Notes under the pieces: generated by a model
What the model was told of the DNA's origin: nothing
Databases searched by the model: none
What the model saw: the letters and a program-made list of their open reading frames with translations, nothing else
Translations under genes and position numbers: made by a program
From: Microtetraspora glauca
GTDB taxonomy: Bacteria > Actinomycetota > Actinomycetes > Streptosporangiales > Streptosporangiaceae
Length of the DNA: 64,000 bases
Direction of reading: 5' to 3'
NCBI GenBank assembly: GCA_001570385.1
Contig: BBYL01000007.1
Span: 124,001 to 188,000, forward strand
Part shown: positions 9,213 to 17,087 of the stretch, piece after piece
Layout of the letters: the number at the start of each line of letters is the position of its first letter
Position numbering within the stretch: position 1 is the stretch's first letter

Positions 9213-9773
9213 ATGCCTATTGTCGAGGGCGTGACACAAGCTGAGTGGGCGCGCGAACTGGCCAAACAGCTTCTTGAGAAGCCGCTTCCTCGACGGTGGG
9301 CGCATACGCAAGGCGTCGCCGCGCGGGCGGCCTCGCTGGCTCCGATCCTCGGCGACGACGCCGACACGTTGACCGCCACCGCCTACCTGCATGACATCGG
9401 GTACTCGCCGGAACTGGTCGACACCGGGTTTCACCCCCTCGACGGGGCGCGCTACCTGCGGGACATCGCCCAGGCCGACGGGACGCTGTGCCGCCTGGTC
9501 GCGCACCACTCCTGCGCGGTCAACGAGGCGACCGAACGCGGCCTGTTCGACGTCTTGACCAAGGAGTTCATGCCGGAACGGCCCGACCTGATGGACGCGC
9601 TGACCTACTGCGACATGACCACCGGCCCCGACGGGCGACACCTTGACGTCGGCGAACGCCTGGCCGAGATCCATTCCCGCTACGGCCCCGAGCACCTGGT
9701 GAGCCGCTCGATCACCGCTTCAACCCCGTGCATTTTGGCAGCGGTGCGAGCGGTGGAAACCGCGCTGCGGTAG
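9213..9773 (+). CDS. HD-domain metal-dependent phosphohydrolase
   Basis: A 186-aa protein starting at ATG 9213. The HD fold is visible: an upstream histidine in RRWAHTQGV, the YLHDIGY metal-binding pair, and LVAHHS further on, then an aspartate in TYCDMTTGP. Such proteins cleave nucleotides or other phosphate esters. HD proteins of this type recur in the accessory part of actinomycete integrative elements. The palindrome at 9159-9184 sits directly upstream. The substrate is unknown. Confidence 0.85.
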   Translation: MPIVEGVTQAEWARELAKQLLEKPLPRRWAHTQGVAARAASLAPILGDDADTLTATAYLHDIGYSPELVDTGFHPLDGARYLRDIAQADGTLCRLVAHHSCAVNEATERGLFDVLTKEFMPERPDLMDALTYCDMTTGPDGRHLDVGERLAEIHSRYGPEHLVSRSITASTPCILAAVRAVETALR

Positions 9774-9869
9774 CCGCCGAACGCTGGGACGGGGCCGACC
9801 AAGGCTGCGTTGCTGCCTGCGATCAAACAGCTCAGCCGACACCGTCGCCCGGTCTGATGGGGGTCGTAC

Positions 9870-10274
9870 CTAGGAGTCGGTCTCCCAGAAGAGCGCGCCT
9901 GTCTCTCGATGTTTCGTGAGGATCTCTATCACTGGACTCGGATCAGCGCCGGGAGGCAGGTCGACGGAGAGATAGGTGCCCTGCAGCCACTCGTGGCCGA
10001 GACCGGATGCCACGACTTCGCCGTGCAGCAGCTCGTGGAGTTGATCGCGTTGCGGGTGCTGCTTAACCAGAGCGACACGCAAGGTGTGGTGGCCCGATTT
10101 CTCCACCACCGCGGACACGAGGTGCTGATCGTCGATGGTCACGATGTCGCGATGGCAGATGCCGTAGGTGAAGAACGGCAGACAGGCGATTTCGAACCTG
10201 TCGGGTGCCAGCTGACGGGTCCACAACTGCTCACGCCAGCCCTCCACTCGCTCGGAGAGGTCCGCGTGGATCAA
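9870..10274 (-). CDS. DUF4265 domain protein, start uncertain
   Basis: The recognisable part contains LPFFTYGICHRDIVTID, the hallmark of DUF4265, and ends ALFWETDS. The likely natural N-terminus (around HENPIGRDSSNY, near 10300-10320) has no ATG, GTG or TTG. The only canonical starts are TTG at 10274 or an improbable one at 10496 inside the Nudix gene, so a rare ATC start near 10320 is possible. It lies directly downstream of the Nudix gene on the same strand and is probably cotranscribed. Function is unknown. Confidence 0.65.
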   Translation of the reverse strand: MIHADLSERVEGWREQLWTRQLAPDRFEIACLPFFTYGICHRDIVTIDDQHLVSAVVEKSGHHTLRVALVKQHPQRDQLHELLHGEVVASGLGHEWLQGTYLSVDLPPGADPSPVIEILTKHRETGALFWETDS

Positions 10275-10374
10275 GTAGTTGCTGGAGTCACGGCCGATCG
10301 GGTTCTCGTGCGTGATGATGGCGATGGTGCGCCTCCCGATGAGGGCTGCGAGGCAAGGCGTGCCGGGGCTGGCC

Positions 10375-10851
10375 TCAGCCGATGTACGGCAGGCCGTGCC
10401 CCGAAAGGTAGTGGCCGATCCGCAAGGCCATTGAGCGGTCCATCTGGAGCGTCTCGACCTGGTCGCGGGGTACCCAGTGGACTTCGCGTGACTCATCGCT
10501 CGGGGTCGGCTCGCCGTCGACGGCTCGGGCGGTGAGCACGATGGAGAACTCTTGGCGGGCCTCGCCGTTGGACGTGTAGAGGATCACGTGCTTCGGGTCG
10601 GTGTAGGTACCGACCAGGCCGGTGATCTCGCAGACGATGCCGGTCTCTTCGAGGGTCTCCCGTACGGCCGCCTGCGGGAGCGACTCGCCCAGGTCGATCG
10701 CCCCGCCAGGAACGGCCCAGTTGTCATTGTCCGAGCGGCGGATCATCAGGATGTCTCCGGAGTCGTTGATGACCACCACGTTGACGGACGGGACGAGGCT
10801 GTTGGGTGCGGGGGCCTGGGGGTCGTCGTAGAAGTCGATCCGGCGCGCCAT
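10375..10851 (-). CDS. Nudix hydrolase, Pif-like
   Basis: A 158-aa protein from ATG 10851, two bases after the stop of the upstream HTH/DUF5919 gene. The Nudix box is complete (G-x5-E-x7-RETLEETGI, in GAIDLGESLPQ followed by AAVRETLEE). Nudix enzymes cleave nucleoside diphosphate derivatives. In pSAM2 the immunity factor Pif, which blocks redundant transfer between cells carrying the element, is a Nudix-motif protein. A Nudix gene inside this pSAM2-like element could play that part. The Pif link is inferred from context; the enzyme family is certain. Confidence 0.88.
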   Translation of the reverse strand: MARRIDFYDDPQAPAPNSLVPSVNVVVINDSGDILMIRRSDNDNWAVPGGAIDLGESLPQAAVRETLEETGIVCEITGLVGTYTDPKHVILYTSNGEARQEFSIVLTARAVDGEPTPSDESREVHWVPRDQVETLQMDRSMALRIGHYLSGHGLPYIG

Positions 10852-10853
10852 GG

Positions 10854-11594
10854 TCAGGACTCTACCGGTGTGGCCTGGTCCCACACCCGCTCGAAGCTGT
10901 CCGCGTACGTGGCGACCATGTCGCCGCCGAGGACCTTGCGCAGGTGCAGGACGGGCGCGTTCCCCGCCGGCACCCCGTAGACGTGGGTGTTGACGAGAAA
11001 CTGATCGTCCCCGCGATAGATCGAGTTGTACAGCACCGTCCGATGTAGCCGGATCTCCACCCCGGCGAGCCCGCGGATCGGCTGGTAGAGCACGAGGGCG
11101 TTGCGGATCTTGGCGGCCATGCCGCCGTCTATGCCCTCGTCCGCGCCGCGTTGCGCGACCTCGGGGCTGTCGGGGTCGCCGAGCAGGATCCGCACCCGTA
11201 CCCCGGCTCCGGCCTTCTCGCCGAGCATCCGCACAATGCCCGCGTCATCAGCGAGGAACAGCCCGCTGTAGACGAGCACGCCGATCTCGTTTCGGGCCTG
11301 AGCGAACAGACGTCCCCACGCGTCCCTGGGTACGGCCCAGCGGTGCGGATAGACGATGACGATCTCACTCTCAGACGCGGACGCCACCTGTTCCCGGGTC
11401 AGAGCTTCCGGCCAGAGATAGCTCTCGTCCATCCCCAGGTGCATAGCCACCGCATACCGGTGCTTTCGATACGGTGCGCGGCCTTTGGTGACCCACCGTT
11501 CGACCGTCTTGGGGTCCACTTCGATGGCGGTCGCCAGATCGGCGATGCTCACCCCAAGTTCCAGAAGTGCCGCACGTAACCGCTCGTTCGCCAT
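10854..11594 (-). CDS. HTH (XRE-like) regulator with DUF5919/PLD-like domain, copy 2
   Basis: A 246-aa paralogue of the 7449-8180 protein with the same architecture: MANERLRAALLELG start at ATG 11594, the helix VDPKTVERW, then YPHRWAVP, YSGLFLADDAG, RILLGDPDS and LHRTVLYNSIYRGDD. It leads an apparent operon with the Nudix and DUF4265 genes. Its upstream region carries the same GACGTC words as copy 1, so the two regulators probably share or cross-regulate targets. The duplication looks old enough for clear divergence in the HTH. Confidence 0.82.
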   Translation of the reverse strand: MANERLRAALLELGVSIADLATAIEVDPKTVERWVTKGRAPYRKHRYAVAMHLGMDESYLWPEALTREQVASASESEIVIVYPHRWAVPRDAWGRLFAQARNEIGVLVYSGLFLADDAGIVRMLGEKAGAGVRVRILLGDPDSPEVAQRGADEGIDGGMAAKIRNALVLYQPIRGLAGVEIRLHRTVLYNSIYRGDDQFLVNTHVYGVPAGNAPVLHLRKVLGGDMVATYADSFERVWDQATPVES

Positions 11595-11612
11595 CTCACC
11601 TGCCACGTTCGA

Positions 11613-11675
11613 GGACGTCCAGGGACGTGGCAATCGTAGACGGGACGTCTTGAACATGTCCCGTCGTGTAGTGAT
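11613..11675. promoter_or_regulatory. GACGTC-repeat operator region between regulator and transfer genes
   Basis: Between the divergent regulator (start 11594) and the gene at 11747 lie GGACGTCC at 11613, GGGACGTGG at 11622, and an imperfect inverted repeat GGGACGTCT...ACATGTCCC at 11642-11662, followed by GTCGTGTAGTGATC. These match the motifs at 8230-8262. This is the probable control point of the element's rightward genes. Confidence 0.55.
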
Positions 11676-11746
11676 CTCGTCCTCCCCTTTCGCCGCAATC
11701 TCGGTGTCACAACGCAGCACCGACCACGACGAAAGGAGACGTGATC

Positions 11747-11965
11747 ATGACAAACACCACGATCAACCCGCCCGAGGAGACCCCCGGCTGCGACTGCGGC
11801 GCGCTCCTGGACCAGGGGCAGACCCGATGCCGTAAGTGCCTGGCCCGCAACCGATGGACCCGCCGTCAGACGGCCCAGCGCCGGGAGAACAAGCGGCGCA
11901 GCTTCGCCCGGCGTCCCCCGCGCGGCCCGATCGGCCTCGCGCAGGCTGGGCTGATCTGGTCGTGA
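11747..11965 (+). CDS. Small Cys-rich basic protein of the integrative element
   Basis: A 72-aa protein from ATG 11747 with AAGGAG eight bases upstream. It has CDCG...CRKC, a zinc-ribbon-like pair of knuckles, then a strongly basic tail (RRQTAQRRENKRR). Proteins like this are common beside KorSA/TraSA in actinomycete integrative elements, but their function is unknown. Its stop overlaps the next gene's GTG start. Confidence 0.65.
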   Translation: MTNTTINPPEETPGCDCGALLDQGQTRCRKCLARNRWTRRQTAQRRENKRRSFARRPPRGPIGLAQAGLIWS

Positions 11966-12231
11966 GCACCCTGCCCCTGATCCTGGCGCTGCTGCTGTCC
12001 GGCGGCGCGGGCGCCGGCTACGTGACCGTCCTCCTCGGTATCCGGCGTGAGGACAAGGCGATGAGCCTGGGTGCTCCGCCGGATGGGCGGGCGGCGGCGC
12101 TGGCCCGCCGCGTGACCGGCTGCCACACGCGCGGCGGCTCTACTTCCGGGATCTCCTGGACTCAGACAGCGTCGACTCGACCCGTGCGAGACGTTCCGAC
12201 AAGTCCCGTACGGCGGTGCGTAGCTCGATGA
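11962..12231 (+). CDS. Small membrane protein of the integrative element
   Basis: An 89-aa open frame starting at GTG 11962 in GTGA overlap with the previous stop. The N-terminus is one transmembrane helix (STLPLILALLLSGGAGAGY), followed by VLLGIRREDKAMSL and a basic segment, a pattern I associate with small AICE proteins. The last 30 codons overlap the 3' end of the minus-strand GntR gene (from 12140), so the true C-terminus may be eroded. Confidence 0.55.
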   Translation: MSTLPLILALLLSGGAGAGYVTVLLGIRREDKAMSLGAPPDGRAAALARRVTGCHTRGGSTSGISWTQTASTRPVRDVPTSPVRRCVAR

Positions 12232-12517
12232 CCTCGCTCGCCAGATCCGTAGCCGGCCTCTCTGGAGATCCCCCGGTCTCGGGCTGCTCGTCGGTTTCCC
12301 GGACGTACACGCCCTTGCCCTGCTGGCCGATGACCAGGCCCTCGTTCCGCAGGATCCCAACGGCCATCTTCACGACGCTCAGCGAGGCGTCGTACTGCTC
12401 GGCGAGCTGGGCGGTCGACGGCAACGGCGCACCAGGCGCGAGAGCCCCGCCGCGGATCTGTTCGCGCAGATCGTCGGCGATCTGGAGGTAACCCGGTCGT
12501 CCCGTCTTCTTGACCAT
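12140..12517 (-). CDS. GntR-family repressor, KorSA-like
   Basis: A 125-aa protein from ATG 12517: a single GntR winged helix (YLQIADDLREQI, LPSTAQLAEQY, GKGVYV) followed by an acidic linker and a C-terminal coiled coil (ELRTAVRDLSERLARVES). In pSAM2, KorSA is a GntR-type repressor of the replication/transfer activator and lies at this point of the map. A palindrome between this gene and the divergent 12625 gene is a good operator candidate. Confidence 0.82.
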   Translation of the reverse strand: MVKKTGRPGYLQIADDLREQIRGGALAPGAPLPSTAQLAEQYDASLSVVKMAVGILRNEGLVIGQQGKGVYVRETDEQPETGGSPERPATDLASEVIELRTAVRDLSERLARVESTLSESRRSRK

Positions 12518-12564
12518 CACCCATATCTCAGCACAGGAGAACGACCAAGCCAACCGAGAGAACA

Positions 12565-12600
12565 TTGACAACCAGGCCAACTAGGTTAACTATGTTGGCC
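12565..12600. promoter_or_regulatory. Promoter with overlapping KorSA-type palindrome
   Basis: TTGACA at 12565-12570 is a consensus -35 box pointing right, with TATGTT at 12591 as a possible but widely spaced -10. A 26-bp imperfect palindrome (12575-12600; arms GGCCAAC and GTTGGCC around a central GTTAAC) overlaps it, and an extra half-site AGCCAAC lies at 12548. Repressor binding here would block the promoter of the transfer genes. Confidence 0.65.
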
Positions 12601-12624
12601 TACGAGTCTCAAGGAGGTCACCAC

Positions 12625-12966
12625 ATGCGCACCATCCCGATCCCGGTCGACACGGCCAAGCTCACCTTCACCTGCGTCAAAGACCCACGGCCCCGCCTGC
12701 TCAACCAGCACACCGGCGAGGTCAAGACCGACAAGAACGGCCAGACCGTCTACGAGGTCGTCACCTCCGTCGAAGACGACTTCGGCCGCATCGAACTCGT
12801 CAAGATCGGCATCTCCGGAGAACCCCCGATCACACGCGGACAGCAGATCAACCCCGTCGGGCTGATCGGCTACCCCTGGGAGCAGACCCGCAACGGCGAG
12901 GTGAGGTGGGGCATCGCCTACCGCGCCTCCGCGCTGCTCCCGGCCGAGGAGGGCGCCAATGCCTGA
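12625..12966 (+). CDS. Conserved element protein upstream of traSA
   Basis: A 113-aa protein from ATG 12625, with AAGGAGG seven bases upstream. Contains the run RPRLLNQHTGEVKTDKNGQ and a beta-rich remainder (RIELVKIGISGEPP). Proteins of this size and position sit between korSA and traSA in many actinomycete elements; some are annotated as Pra-like replication/excision activators, but I cannot confirm that here. It overlaps traSA by eight bases. Confidence 0.6.
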   Translation: MRTIPIPVDTAKLTFTCVKDPRPRLLNQHTGEVKTDKNGQTVYEVVTSVEDDFGRIELVKIGISGEPPITRGQQINPVGLIGYPWEQTRNGEVRWGIAYRASALLPAEEGANA

Positions 12967-14311
12967 CACGCTCGCCCAGACGCTCGGAGTCCTGGCCGCC
13001 CTGGTGGCCGGGCTCTGGGCCTGGCGACGCTTCCACTACCGCTCCTACTGGCTGCTCATCGGCTTCCCAATCGTCGCGCTGACCGTCCGAGCGACCTGGC
13101 GGAAAGTAGCCCTCGGCTGCGGGCTGACCAAGAAGCGGCAACGCTGGTGGTTCACCACCGTCCCCGGCGCGATCGCCTCAACCGGCATCGTCAAGGTACG
13201 GCGGCGCTTCCAGCGGGTCGCGGTCGACACCAAGCCATGGATGTGGCTACCGCGCCCAACCCGGCACGGCTGGCGCGTCACCCTGTGGACCCTTGAGGGC
13301 CAGATCCCCGCCGACTACGCCCAGGCCGCCGAACGGCTGGCGCACTCCTGGGGCGTGCACGCGGTCCGCGTCTCCTCACCCCGTCCGGGGCGGGTCGTCC
13401 TGGCCGCGACCATGCGAGACCCGCTCGTACGCGTCGACCACATCTCGCCGTCGTCCGAGCTGCTCAAAGTCTCGGTGGGGCGGTTGGGGACCGGCGGCCT
13501 GTGGTCGATCGACTTCCGTACCGTCCCGCACTGGATCAACGCGGGCGCGACGCAGTCCGGCAAGTCGAACCTCGCAAACGCGCTGATCGTCGGGCTCGCC
13601 CCGCAACCGGTCGCGCTGGTCGGCTTCGACCTCAAGGGCGGCGTGGAATTCACCCCCTACGCCCCTCGCCTATCGGCTCTGGCCACCACACGGACCGAAT
13701 CGGTCGGCCTACTGGATGACCTGGTCGCGTTGATGGTCGACCGGATGGGCCTGTGCCGTACGGCTGGCGCACGCAACATCTGGCAGCTTCCACCGGGAGT
13801 GCGGCCGGTGCCCGTCGTGGTCCTGGTCGACGAGCTGGCCGAGCTGTACCTGATGGCCGACAAGTCCGAGAAAGACGAGATCGCGCGCACGTCCACGGCG
13901 CTGCTGCGGGTGGGCCAGCTTGGGCGGGCGTTCGGCATCTATCTGTTCCTGTCTGGCCAGCGGATCCGCTCCGACCTCGGCCCCGGCGTCACCGCGCTGC
14001 GGGCGCAGTGCTCGGGTCGGATCTGCCACCGGGTCAACGATCCGGAGACGGCCACGATGACGCTGGGCGATCTCGACCCGGCCGCGCTCGTCTCCGCGCG
14101 GGCGATCCCCGCCGAAACGCCAGGCGTCGCGATCGTCGCCTCCCAGGACGGCCAGTGGTACCGCGCCCGCTCCTTCTACGTCTCCGAGCACGCCGCCGAG
14201 TACGCGGCACGCTCCTGGTCGCATCTGACGCCGGAGTGGGCCGAGGTCATCCGGCCCGGCCACTCCACCGGCCTTGATGAGGCCGACCTGTCCGAACTTC
14301 TGTCCGCCTGA
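12959..14311 (+). CDS. traSA: FtsK/SpoIIIE-type DNA translocase TraSA
   Basis: A 450-aa protein. Two hydrophobic stretches at the N-terminus would anchor it in the membrane. The ATPase carries Walker A AGATQSGKSNLANAL (about residues 194-208) and Walker B VVVLVDELAELYL (about 283-296). Such TraB/TraSA proteins form hexamers that move double-stranded DNA between mycelial cells, the only protein needed for conjugation of pSAM2-type elements. It lies between the 113-aa protein and spdB, in the conserved order. Confidence 0.92.
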   Translation: MPDTLAQTLGVLAALVAGLWAWRRFHYRSYWLLIGFPIVALTVRATWRKVALGCGLTKKRQRWWFTTVPGAIASTGIVKVRRRFQRVAVDTKPWMWLPRPTRHGWRVTLWTLEGQIPADYAQAAERLAHSWGVHAVRVSSPRPGRVVLAATMRDPLVRVDHISPSSELLKVSVGRLGTGGLWSIDFRTVPHWINAGATQSGKSNLANALIVGLAPQPVALVGFDLKGGVEFTPYAPRLSALATTRTESVGLLDDLVALMVDRMGLCRTAGARNIWQLPPGVRPVPVVVLVDELAELYLMADKSEKDEIARTSTALLRVGQLGRAFGIYLFLSGQRIRSDLGPGVTALRAQCSGRICHRVNDPETATMTLGDLDPAALVSARAIPAETPGVAIVASQDGQWYRARSFYVSEHAAEYAARSWSHLTPEWAEVIRPGHSTGLDEADLSELLSA

Positions 14312-14346
14312 ACCTGATCACCTGAACCGACAGAAAGGGGGTAACG

Positions 14347-15078
14347 ATGCGACGCCTCGCCTCATGGCTGCTCGACTCCGGGCCGGTCCTGATCCTGGCC
14401 GCTATCGCGGGTGCCGGATCGTTCACCCAAATCCGCGACACCGCCACCGATCACGGGCAAACCGGCTGGATGTCCTGGGCGGTGGCCGTCTGCGTCGACC
14501 TCACCTGCGTGATGGCGGCTCGGGAGCGTCAGCGGGACAAGAAGACCGGCCGCCTGCGGCAGGGCTGGGCATCGTGGCCGACGCTCGTTCTCACCGCGGG
14601 GATCGTCCTGTCCCTGGCTGCCAACCTCCACCAGGCCGAACCGACCGTGTGGGGCTGGCTCACCGCCGCGACTCCGGCGGGCGCGTTCCTGATCGCGGTC
14701 TCGATGCTGGAGCGTCGCGCCTCCGGTCCTCGTCCTGAACCGTCCTTGGCCACCGTCCCGGCGTCCTCACTGGTCATGGCCTCGCCGGCTGCGTCGCCGG
14801 CCCCTACCTCGCCCGCCGTCTCGGCGTCGTCCTCGGCCGTACCCGGCTCGTCCTCGATGGCCGCCGGGGCGGTGCCGGTGTCCGTCCTTGCCGACGAAGA
14901 CGGCATTCCTGAACCGTCCCCGGCGCTCGTCGACTACGCCCGGCGTGTGGCCGACGAGCACCACTCCAAGCACGGCAAGCCGATCACCCGTGACCTGCTC
15001 CGCGCCCGCCTGGGCGTGTCCAACCAACTCGCCTCAGACCTGCTCCGCACCCTGCGAACCGCGTCCGAACCCGCCTGA
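14347..15078 (+). CDS. spdB: DUF2637 spread protein, SpdB-like
   Basis: A 243-aa protein preceded by AAAGGGGG. The first 120 residues form several transmembrane helices (PVLILAAIAGAGSF, MSWAVAVCVDLTCVMAA, TPAGAFLIAVSML), the DUF2637 pattern. A long Pro/Ala/Ser linker and a C-terminal helix-turn-helix-like segment (ITRDLLRARLGVSNQLA) follow. Spd proteins help spread conjugative elements along the recipient mycelium. A decayed second member of this family lies at 19451-20079. Confidence 0.82.
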   Translation: MRRLASWLLDSGPVLILAAIAGAGSFTQIRDTATDHGQTGWMSWAVAVCVDLTCVMAARERQRDKKTGRLRQGWASWPTLVLTAGIVLSLAANLHQAEPTVWGWLTAATPAGAFLIAVSMLERRASGPRPEPSLATVPASSLVMASPAASPAPTSPAVSASSSAVPGSSSMAAGAVPVSVLADEDGIPEPSPALVDYARRVADEHHSKHGKPITRDLLRARLGVSNQLASDLLRTLRTASEPA

Positions 15079-15095
15079 CGAAAGGAGAACCGATC

Positions 15096-15257
15096 ATGCG
15101 AATCCGCCTCGACGGCACCCGTGCCGAGATCGCCGATGCCCTGTTCCGGCTGCGCCAGACGTTCACCGTCTCCGGTGTCTCCCGCGCCTACCTGGACCGG
15201 ACCCGGCCGCATCACTGGCGGGTCTTCGTCACCACCACACCCCGCGAAAGGAGGTGA
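15096..15257 (+). CDS. 53-aa small element protein
   Basis: ATG 15096 follows GAAAGGAG; the frame runs 53 codons to TGA 15255. The peptide starts MRIRLDGTRAEIADALFRL and ends with a basic tail. Similar short proteins with this opening occur between spdB and repSA in other actinomycete elements. Position, ribosome site and fit between neighbours support it as real. No function known. Confidence 0.65.
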   Translation: MRIRLDGTRAEIADALFRLRQTFTVSGVSRAYLDRTRPHHWRVFVTTTPRERR

Positions 15258-15262
15258 CCCAC

Positions 15263-15403
15263 GTGAACGACACCGAGCAGGCTCCGCCTCCGGAGATCAC
15301 GGAGATCGCGCCTCTGCGCTGGCAGTGCTGCCACTGCGGCGGGGGCGGCCTCGACTCCTACGGCGACACCTGCCGCCACTGTGACGGGCTCGGCTTCTGC
15401 TGA
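15263..15403 (+). CDS. 46-aa zinc-knuckle protein (DnaJ-like CxxCxGxG)
   Basis: Begins at GTG 15263 with AAAGGAGGTG upstream, encoded partly in the previous gene's tail. It contains CCHCGGGG and CRHCDGLGFC, two half zinc knuckles like those of DnaJ. Tiny proteins of this type are typical of pSAM2-like elements. Its role is unknown, possibly aiding replication or transfer protein folding. Confidence 0.65.
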   Translation: MNDTEQAPPPEITEIAPLRWQCCHCGGGGLDSYGDTCRHCDGLGFC

Positions 15404-15413
15404 ACCCTCAAGC

Positions 15414-15462
15414 GCCCCCGGCCTGGCCGTACATCCGCCAAGACATCTGCCAGGTCGGGGGC
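15414..15462. promoter_or_regulatory. Long inverted repeat upstream of repSA
   Basis: GCCCCCGGCCTGGC at 15414-15427 pairs with GCCAGGTCGGGGGC at 15449-15462 with one mismatch, leaving a 21-base loop, 40 bases before the repSA start. There is no T-run. It could be an attenuator-like leader, a termination point after the small genes, or part of a replication origin. Confidence 0.5.
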
Positions 15463-15501
15463 CATCCCCTCACCCATGACGAGTGAAAGGAGGTCTCCAT
15501 C

Positions 15502-16896
15502 TTGCCCGCATCTCTCACCAATGCGCACGCGATCCGCGGGGCGATCGCCCGGCTCGATGACCCGAACTACTCCCGGTGGGCAGCCCAGATCCGCCGCGCG
15601 GGCGGCTGCCGACAGCCGATCCACCTGCGCGGCCGAGTCGAGCACTGGGACCAGGCCACCGGCGAACTCCTCCACCGCTACAGCACCCGAACCGAACCCG
15701 ACGGCGTCCTTCGCGTCCCGTGCAAGACCCGCCGCGCCTCACGCTGCCCTGCCTGCGCCGAAACGTACCGGGCCGACACCTACCACCTGATCCGCGCGGG
15801 CCTCGTCGGCGGCAAGGGCGTCCCCGAGTCCGTGACCGGCCACCCATGCCTGTTCGTCACGCTCACCGCACCGTCCTTCGGCGTCGTCCACACTCGCCGC
15901 GAGAAGAACGGCAAGATCCACCCGTGTCACGCCCGCCGCGACGCTCAGAAGTGCCCACACGGGCGCGTCCTGTCCTGCACCGCCCGGCACGGGGCCAACG
16001 AGGAATGCCTCGGCGAACCACTCTGCCCCGACTGCTACGACTACACCGGCTCGGTGCTGTTCAACGCCACGGCCCCGCTGCTGTGGAAGCGGTTCGCGGA
16101 AGCACTTCGCCGGCACCTGGCCAAGAGCGGCGGCCTCACCCTCACCGAGATGCGTGCCCAACTCGTCGTGTCCTTCGCCAAGGTCGCCGAGTACCAGCGG
16201 CGCGGCGTCGTCCACTTCCACGCCGTCATCCGGCTCGACGGCCCAGACGGCCCCACCTCCACGCCCCCGGCCTGGGCGACACTCACTCTGCTCGCTCAAG
16301 CCGTCCAGCACGCCGCTTCGGTGGTCACCGCCACGATCCCGGCCGTAGACGGAGAACCGGCGCGAGTGCTGCGCTGGGGCCCCCAGATCGACGCCCGCCC
16401 CATCACCCTCGACGGTGAACTGACCGAACAGGCCGTCGCGGGCTACATCGCCAAGTACGCCACCAAAGCCGCCGAATGCGTCGGCACCCTCGACCGACGC
16501 GTCTTCCCAACGGAGGACCTGGCCGCGCTGCCCGTACGCGACCACGCCCGGCGGCTCATCGCCGAATGCCTGCGCCTGGGCGCCCTCGACGACCTGACCG
16601 AGCTGCGGCTGAGCCAGTGGGCTCACATGCTCGGCTTCCGCGGCCACTTCTCCACTCGATCACGCCACTACTCCACCACCCTCGGCGACATTCGGGCCGA
16701 CCGCGCCGAACACGCCACCGAGCAGGACATCACCACCGGACGTCTGCCCCTCTTCGACGAAGACACGGTCCTCGTCATCACCGAATGGCAATACGTCGGC
16801 CGCGGCTTCACCCCCGGTGACGCCCTCCTCGCCGCCTCCCTCGTGGGTACGGCCTTACCGCCACTCTCGGCGGAATTCGGGAGTGATGCCCGATGA
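15502..16896 (+). CDS. repSA: Rolling-circle replication initiator RepSA
   Basis: A 464-aa protein from TTG 15502 with AAAGGAGG seven bases upstream. Cys pairs (CPAC, CPDC) form zinc sites. GVVHFHAVIRLDG (about residues 235-247) is the HUH metal-binding motif, and GYIAKYATKAAE (about 314-325) carries the likely catalytic tyrosine and lysine. This is the initiator of excised pSAM2-type circles. The xis gene follows with a 4-base overlap, so rep, xis and int are coupled. Confidence 0.92.
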   Translation: MPASLTNAHAIRGAIARLDDPNYSRWAAQIRRAGGCRQPIHLRGRVEHWDQATGELLHRYSTRTEPDGVLRVPCKTRRASRCPACAETYRADTYHLIRAGLVGGKGVPESVTGHPCLFVTLTAPSFGVVHTRREKNGKIHPCHARRDAQKCPHGRVLSCTARHGANEECLGEPLCPDCYDYTGSVLFNATAPLLWKRFAEALRRHLAKSGGLTLTEMRAQLVVSFAKVAEYQRRGVVHFHAVIRLDGPDGPTSTPPAWATLTLLAQAVQHAASVVTATIPAVDGEPARVLRWGPQIDARPITLDGELTEQAVAGYIAKYATKAAECVGTLDRRVFPTEDLAALPVRDHARRLIAECLRLGALDDLTELRLSQWAHMLGFRGHFSTRSRHYSTTLGDIRADRAEHATEQDITTGRLPLFDEDTVLVITEWQYVGRGFTPGDALLAASLVGTALPPLSAEFGSDAR

Positions 16897-17087
16897 CACG
16901 GCGCGATGAGCTGCTGACCGTCGCCCAGGTTCTCGATGAGCTGGGCGGGATCTCCCGGCGCACCTTCTACCGCTGGCGCGAACTCGGCCGCGCGCCAGTG
17001 TGTATCCGGCTCCCGAATGATGAGCTCCGCGTCTTGCGCAGTGACCTCGGGGCGTGGCTCGCCTCCCACCGAGAGGAGGCTGCGTGA
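16893..17087 (+). CDS. xis: Excisionase (MerR-like helix-turn-helix)
   Basis: A 64-aa protein that starts in ATGA overlap with repSA and ends in GTGA overlap with int. It has the excisionase/MerR-type fold: LLTVAQVLDELGGISRRTFY as the recognition region, YRWRELGRAP, and RVLRSDLGAWL. It would direct Int to excise the element. Confidence 0.85.
   Translation: MTRRDELLTVAQVLDELGGISRRTFYRWRELGRAPVCIRLPNDELRVLRSDLGAWLASHREEAA

Noticed and set aside
15739-16647. Minus-strand frame of 302 aa opposite repSA
   Set aside because: repSA has HUH and zinc motifs; the antisense frame has none.
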